The position numbers and the translations under genes were made by a program. Under the pieces are notes generated by a model. That model ran no database searches. It saw nothing but the letters and a program-made list of their open reading frames with translations, and was not told the DNA's origin. From Mycobacterium sp. GA-0227b (GTDB taxonomy: Bacteria; Actinomycetota; Actinomycetes; Mycobacteriales; Mycobacteriaceae), in assembly GCF_001499855.1 (NCBI RefSeq), contig NZ_LQIK01000030.1:186001-250000 (forward strand): 64,000 bases of DNA, read 5' to 3'. Shown piece by piece: positions 60,624 through 64,000 of the stretch. The stretch's first letter is position 1; every line of letters begins with the position of its first letter.

Positions 60624-62018
60624 GTGACCCACTATGACGTCGTCGTTCTCGGAGCAGGCCCCGGCGGATATGTCGCGGCCATTCGCGCTGCCCAGCTCGG
60701 ACTGAACACCGCCATCGTCGAACCCAAGTACTGGGGCGGCGTCTGCCTCAACGTCGGCTGCATTCCGTCGAAGGCGCTGCTGCGCAACGCGGAACTCGCG
60801 CACATCTTCACCAAGGAGGCCAAGCAGTTCGGCATCAGCGGGGAGGCGACGTTCGACTACGGCGTGGCATTCGATCGCAGCCGCAAGGTCGCCGAGGGCC
60901 GGGTCGCGGGTGTGCACTACCTGATGAAGAAGAACAAGATCACCGAGATCCACGGGTACGGCAAGTTCAAGGACGACCACACGCTCGAAGTCGACCTGAA
61001 CGAGGGCGACACCGAGATCGTCGAGTTCGACAACATCATCATCGCCACCGGCAGCAGCACCCGCCTGGTGCCCGGCACGTCGCTGTCGGAGAACGTGGTC
61101 ACCTACGAAGAGCTCATCATGACGCGCGAGCTGCCGAAGTCCATCGTCATCGCCGGCGCAGGCGCGATCGGCATGGAGTTCGGCTACGTGCTGAAGAACT
61201 ACGGCGTGGACGTGACGGTCGTCGAGTTCCTGCCGCGCGCGCTGCCCAACGAGGACGCCGAGGTTTCCAAGGAGATCGAGAAGCAGTTCAAGAAGCTGGG
61301 GGTCAAAGTCCTCACCGGCACCAAGGTGGAGTCGATCGACGACAGCGGCGGTGAAGTCACCGTGACGGTCAGCAAGGACGGCGACTCACAAGAGATCAAA
61401 GCCGAAAAGGTGCTGCAGGCAATCGGTTTCGCGCCCAACATCGAGGGCTACGGGTTGGACAACACCGGCGTCACCGTGACCGAGCGCAAGGCCATCGGCA
61501 TCGACGACTACATGCGCACGAACGTGCCGCACATCTACGCGATCGGTGACGTCACCGGCAAACTGCAGCTGGCGCACGTCGCCGAGGCCCAGGGCGTCGT
61601 CGCCGCCGAAACCATCGCCGGGGCCGAAACCCTGCCGCTGGGGGACTACCGGATGCTGCCGCGTGCGACGTTCTGTCAGCCGCAGGTCGCCAGCTTCGGG
61701 CTCACCGAGGAGCAGGCCCGCGACGAGGGATACGACGTCAAGGTCGCGAAGTTCCCGTTCACCGCGAACGCGAAGGCACACGGCGCCGGCGACCCCAGCG
61801 GCTTCGTCAAGCTGATCGCCGACGGCAAGTACGGCGAGCTGATCGGCGGCCACCTGATCGGCCACGACGTCTCCGAACTGCTGCCGGAGCTGACTCTGGC
61901 GCAGAAGTGGGACCTGACCGCGACCGAGTTGGCCCGCAACGTGCACACGCACCCGACCATGTCCGAGGCCCTGCAGGAGTGCTTCCACGGGCTGCTCGGC
62001 CACATGATCAACTTTTGA
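60624..62018 (+). CDS. lpdC: Dihydrolipoamide dehydrogenase LpdC
   Basis: 464 residues, the length of M. tuberculosis LpdC (Rv0462). FAD loop GAGPGGYVAAIRAAQLG, redox disulfide C41/C46 in CLNVGCIPSK, NAD loop GAGAIGMEFG, and the catalytic His-Glu in HTHPTMSEAL. It is the E3 of pyruvate and branched-chain ketoacid dehydrogenases and part of the peroxynitrite reductase system in M. tuberculosis. GTG at 60624. It is followed by a small membrane gene with a TTGA overlap. Confidence 0.97.
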   Translation: MTHYDVVVLGAGPGGYVAAIRAAQLGLNTAIVEPKYWGGVCLNVGCIPSKALLRNAELAHIFTKEAKQFGISGEATFDYGVAFDRSRKVAEGRVAGVHYLMKKNKITEIHGYGKFKDDHTLEVDLNEGDTEIVEFDNIIIATGSSTRLVPGTSLSENVVTYEELIMTRELPKSIVIAGAGAIGMEFGYVLKNYGVDVTVVEFLPRALPNEDAEVSKEIEKQFKKLGVKVLTGTKVESIDDSGGEVTVTVSKDGDSQEIKAEKVLQAIGFAPNIEGYGLDNTGVTVTERKAIGIDDYMRTNVPHIYAIGDVTGKLQLAHVAEAQGVVAAETIAGAETLPLGDYRMLPRATFCQPQVASFGLTEEQARDEGYDVKVAKFPFTANAKAHGAGDPSGFVKLIADGKYGELIGGHLIGHDVSELLPELTLAQKWDLTATELARNVHTHPTMSEALQECFHGLLGHMINF

Positions 62019-62284
62019 GGGCGATCTGGGTCGCCGGCATCGGCGGACTGGTGGTCGGCCACGTCCTGTGGCTGGCCGGCATTTCGCTTGCCACCGCAAC
62101 GTCGGACGTCAGCACGTGGGTGCTCGTCGTGGCCGCGGTCTCGTTCGTCGGCGGCGCGGTGGCCACGTGGCTGGGGCGGCGGTCTTATGAGCGCAAGGCC
62201 GAGGTGTGGGCCGCGTTCCTGTGGGGGCTGCCCGTCTCACCGGTGCTGCTGTCGCTGATCGTGCTCGGCATCACCTACCTCTAG
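62015..62284 (+). CDS. Small membrane protein (Rv0463-like)
   Basis: 89 residues with three transmembrane helices (about 3-22, 27-45, 62-86) and a basic loop RRSYERKAE. The start is TTG at 62015 overlapping the lpdC stop (TTGA); no other credible start is near. Matches Rv0463 (97 residues) in position. Function unknown. Confidence 0.72.
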   Translation: MRAIWVAGIGGLVVGHVLWLAGISLATATSDVSTWVLVVAAVSFVGGAVATWLGRRSYERKAEVWAAFLWGLPVSPVLLSLIVLGITYL

Positions 62285-62295
62285 CCGCGCGGCGG

Positions 62296-62847
62296 TCAGT
62301 CCGGAAAGTCCAGCGGCACTTTCAAAGTGGTGATCGTGGCGGCCAGCCCGTCGTACTGGGCGGCGAGCATGCAGAACTCGATCAGCTGCGCTCTGGTGAG
62401 GTGTCTGGCGAGCACGGCCCAGGTCTCGGCCGACACGCCCCGGGTGACGACGAACTCGTCGGTGGCGGTGATCAACGCACGCTGGCGGTCGGTCAGCCCC
62501 TCGGCGTCGGGTCCCTCGAAGATCTTCTTCTGCAGGTCCGGGCCGATGCCGCGGGTGCGGGCCAGCCGGCGATGCTGCTGCAGTTCGTATTCGCAGTCGC
62601 GCAGATGCCCGACGCGCAGGATCACGGTCTCGGCGTCGCGCACCGGCAGCTTGCTCAACAGGCCCAGCAGCAGCCCGCTGTAGGGCAGCCATGCCAGGAA
62701 CAGAAGCCGGTGCTGGCCAAGCACATTGAACAGGCTGAACCGGGGCGCACGAATGGCGCGCGCGCCGAGCTTGGCGATGGCCCAGTTGAGGGGGCCGAGT
62801 TCTTTGATACCACCGGGCGCGATGCGTGCCGACTCGAGTTCGCTCAC
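62296..62847 (-). CDS. Carboxymuconolactone decarboxylase / AhpD-like protein (Rv0464c-like)
   Basis: 183 residues. The AhpD-like core is LRVGHLRDCEYELQQHRRLA: one cysteine and a histidine are conserved but the second cysteine of the CxxC in true AhpD is Glu/Leu, so peroxidase activity of the AhpD kind is doubtful. Helical fold. GTG at 62847 (or 62850). It lies 10 bases downstream of ramB on the same strand, so it is probably co-transcribed. Rv0464c has 190 residues. Confidence 0.82.
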   Translation of the reverse strand: MSELESARIAPGGIKELGPLNWAIAKLGARAIRAPRFSLFNVLGQHRLLFLAWLPYSGLLLGLLSKLPVRDAETVILRVGHLRDCEYELQQHRRLARTRGIGPDLQKKIFEGPDAEGLTDRQRALITATDEFVVTRGVSAETWAVLARHLTRAQLIEFCMLAAQYDGLAATITTLKVPLDFPD

Positions 62848-62857
62848 CACAGCGAGT

Positions 62858-64000
62858 TTAGGGCTGCTTGACCAGATAGGGCGAGACGGTGCTGCGGTGC
62901 TCGTCGATGTCGAGCGCGCGCCCGAGTGCGGGGAAGGCGCGTTGCGGGCAGTTGTCCCGCTCGCAGACCCGGCAGCCCGCACCGATCGGCGTCGCCACCT
63001 CGCCGGAGAGGTCGAGCCCCTCCGAATAGACCAGCCGGTGAGCATGCCGCAGTTCGCAGCCCAGTCCGATCGCGAACGTCTTACTCGGCTGACCGTAGCG
63101 CTGCGCGCGGCGTTCGACCGTGCGCGCCACCCACATGTAGTTGCGGCCGTCGGGCATCTGTGCCACCTGCACCAGGATCTTGCCGGGATAGGCGAACGTC
63201 TCGTAGACGTTCCACAGCGGGCAGGTGCCTCCGCTGGACGAGAAGTGAAAACCGGTGGCGGACTGACGTTTCGACATGTTGCCCGCACGGTCGACGCGGA
63301 CGAATGACAGTGGCACCCCGCGCATCGAAGGCCGCTGCAGTGTCGAAAGGCGGTGCGCGATGGTCTCATAGCTGACCGAATAGAATGCCGACAGCCGTTC
63401 GACGTCGTAGCGGAAGTTCTCGGCGACGTCGTGAAACTGCGCATACGGCAACACCATTGCGGCTGCGAAGTAGTTGGCCAAGCCCAGTCGCGCCAACCGC
63501 GTCGACTCCTCGCTGGTGAACTTGCCCTCTTCGACGAGCTTGTCGATGAGGTCGCCGAACTCGAGATACCCCAACTCGGTGGCCATCTTGAACACGGTCT
63601 GCCCCGACGAGAGGTGGTTGTTGATCTCCAGCGTCTTCGTCGCCGGGTCGTATCGGTGCAGGACCGTCTCGCCGAGGTCGGTGCGGCGCGAGATGCGCAC
63701 GCCGTGCACCATCGTCAGCCGGTCCGACAGCTGGCGGGCCAGCTCGGAGCGCTGCATCCGCATCCGGATGGTGAGGTCCTCGGCGGCGGTGTCGAGCTCA
63801 TGCAGGTAGTTCTGCCGCTCGTAGAAGTAGTCGCGCACTTCCTCGTGCGGCATCGTGATCGACCCCGACCCCGAGCTGAAACCGCTGCCGACGGAGAACC
63901 GGTCCTCGGTGGCCGCCGCCAACTGCGTGGTGGTCAGCTGATAGCGGCGGTGCAGGGCGACCATGGCGCGGGCCACGTTCGGGTGTGCGGCCACCAGATC
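62858..64000 (-). CDS. ramB: RamB transcriptional regulator, N-terminus outside the window
   Basis: About 381 residues are visible, open through base 64000. The N-terminal HTH (about 90 residues in the 474-residue M. tuberculosis protein) lies beyond the window. Present are the IrrE/ImmA-like region (LDTAAEDLTIRMRM, then a helical part) and the short-chain fatty-acyl regulator C-terminus with a cysteine-rich GCRVCERDNCPQR near the end. RamB represses glyoxylate-shunt (icl) and propionate genes. It lies beside lpdC and Rv0464c homologues as in M. tuberculosis. Its likely ligand is an acyl-CoA. Confidence 0.92.
   Translation of the reverse strand, partial: DLVAAHPNVARAMVALHRRYQLTTTQLAAATEDRFSVGSGFSSGSGSITMPHEEVRDYFYERQNYLHELDTAAEDLTIRMRMQRSELARQLSDRLTMVHGVRISRRTDLGETVLHRYDPATKTLEINNHLSSGQTVFKMATELGYLEFGDLIDKLVEEGKFTSEESTRLARLGLANYFAAAMVLPYAQFHDVAENFRYDVERLSAFYSVSYETIAHRLSTLQRPSMRGVPLSFVRVDRAGNMSKRQSATGFHFSSSGGTCPLWNVYETFAYPGKILVQVAQMPDGRNYMWVARTVERRAQRYGQPSKTFAIGLGCELRHAHRLVYSEGLDLSGEVATPIGAGCRVCERDNCPQRAFPALGRALDIDEHRSTVSPYLVKQP

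Noticed and set aside
58095..60980. A very long open frame on the minus strand, antisense to the MmpL gene
   Set aside because: Its translation is His/Arg/Asp-rich with no domain, as expected when GC-rich codons are read backwards; the plus strand encodes a clear RND transporter.

Overview
The window is GC-rich actinobacterial chromosome and belongs to the Mycobacteriaceae, most likely a fast-growing Mycolicibacterium-type species. The evidence is gene content (mmpL3, mmpL11, an MmpS/MmpL pair, zmp1, WS/DGAT acyltransferase, several fadE/fadD genes, ricR, ramB, lpdC, type VII secretion partners) and gene order. Bases 1 to about 42.8 kb follow, in reverse, the M. tuberculosis order Rv0221 to Rv0187. 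Bases 51.5 to 64 kb follow Rv0457c to Rv0465c. The two blocks meet in an accessory stretch at about 42.8-51.5 kb. Homologies are recalled from family knowledge and motifs; no search was run.

Layout. 0-14 kb: lipid catabolism (esterases, WS/DGAT, FadE6-, FadE3- and FadD4-like enzymes, a CoA transferase, an amidohydrolase, a crotonase), plus a cysteine-rich HTH regulator beside a small ferredoxin. 14-16.4 kb: a decayed adenylate cyclase/ATPase gene. 16.4-21 kb: PEP carboxykinase and a pair of GTPase-like membrane proteins with degenerate P-loops. 21-28.6 kb: trmB, a NYN-domain gene and mmpL3, then membrane proteins. 28.6-37.3 kb: two haemophore-like secreted proteins, mmpL11, omamA/omamB homologues and the zinc protease zmp1. 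37.3-42.8 kb: an L,D-transpeptidase, a copper-type ricR/DUF305 operon with a clear operator, ilvD and an O-methyltransferase. 43-48.4 kb: a lower-GC, three-gene type VII secretion-associated cassette and a 13E12-type HNH gene. 48.5-51.5 kb: efeO-efeB under a likely IdeR box. 51.5-64 kb: prolyl oligopeptidase, aldehyde dehydrogenase operon, a TetR-MmpS-MmpL module, lpdC and the C-terminal part of ramB.

How the genes work together. Many neighbours overlap by 1-4 bases (ATGA, GTGA, TTGA), which marks tight operons: Rv0209-Rv0210 homologues, trmB-NYN, mmpL11-Rv0201c homologue, omamA-omamB, efeO-efeB, mmpS-mmpL and lpdC-Rv0463 homologue. Themes are fatty-acid breakdown feeding central metabolism (fadE/fadD/echA, pckA, lpdC, ramB), export of cell-wall lipids (mmpL3, mmpL11, MmpS/L), and metal handling (ricR/DUF305 copper, efeOB iron, haemophore-like proteins for haem).

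The most unusual observation is in mmpL3. The first proton-relay pair sits at the usual D256/Y257, but the second is at D752/Y753, about 107 residues later than in M. tuberculosis. The extra segment looks like a DUF4190-type membrane module inserted between the two halves of this essential trehalose monomycolate transporter. Also notable are the type VII secretion cassette, two related nested-hairpin elements between convergent genes, and several operator-like sites that pair naturally with adjacent regulators.
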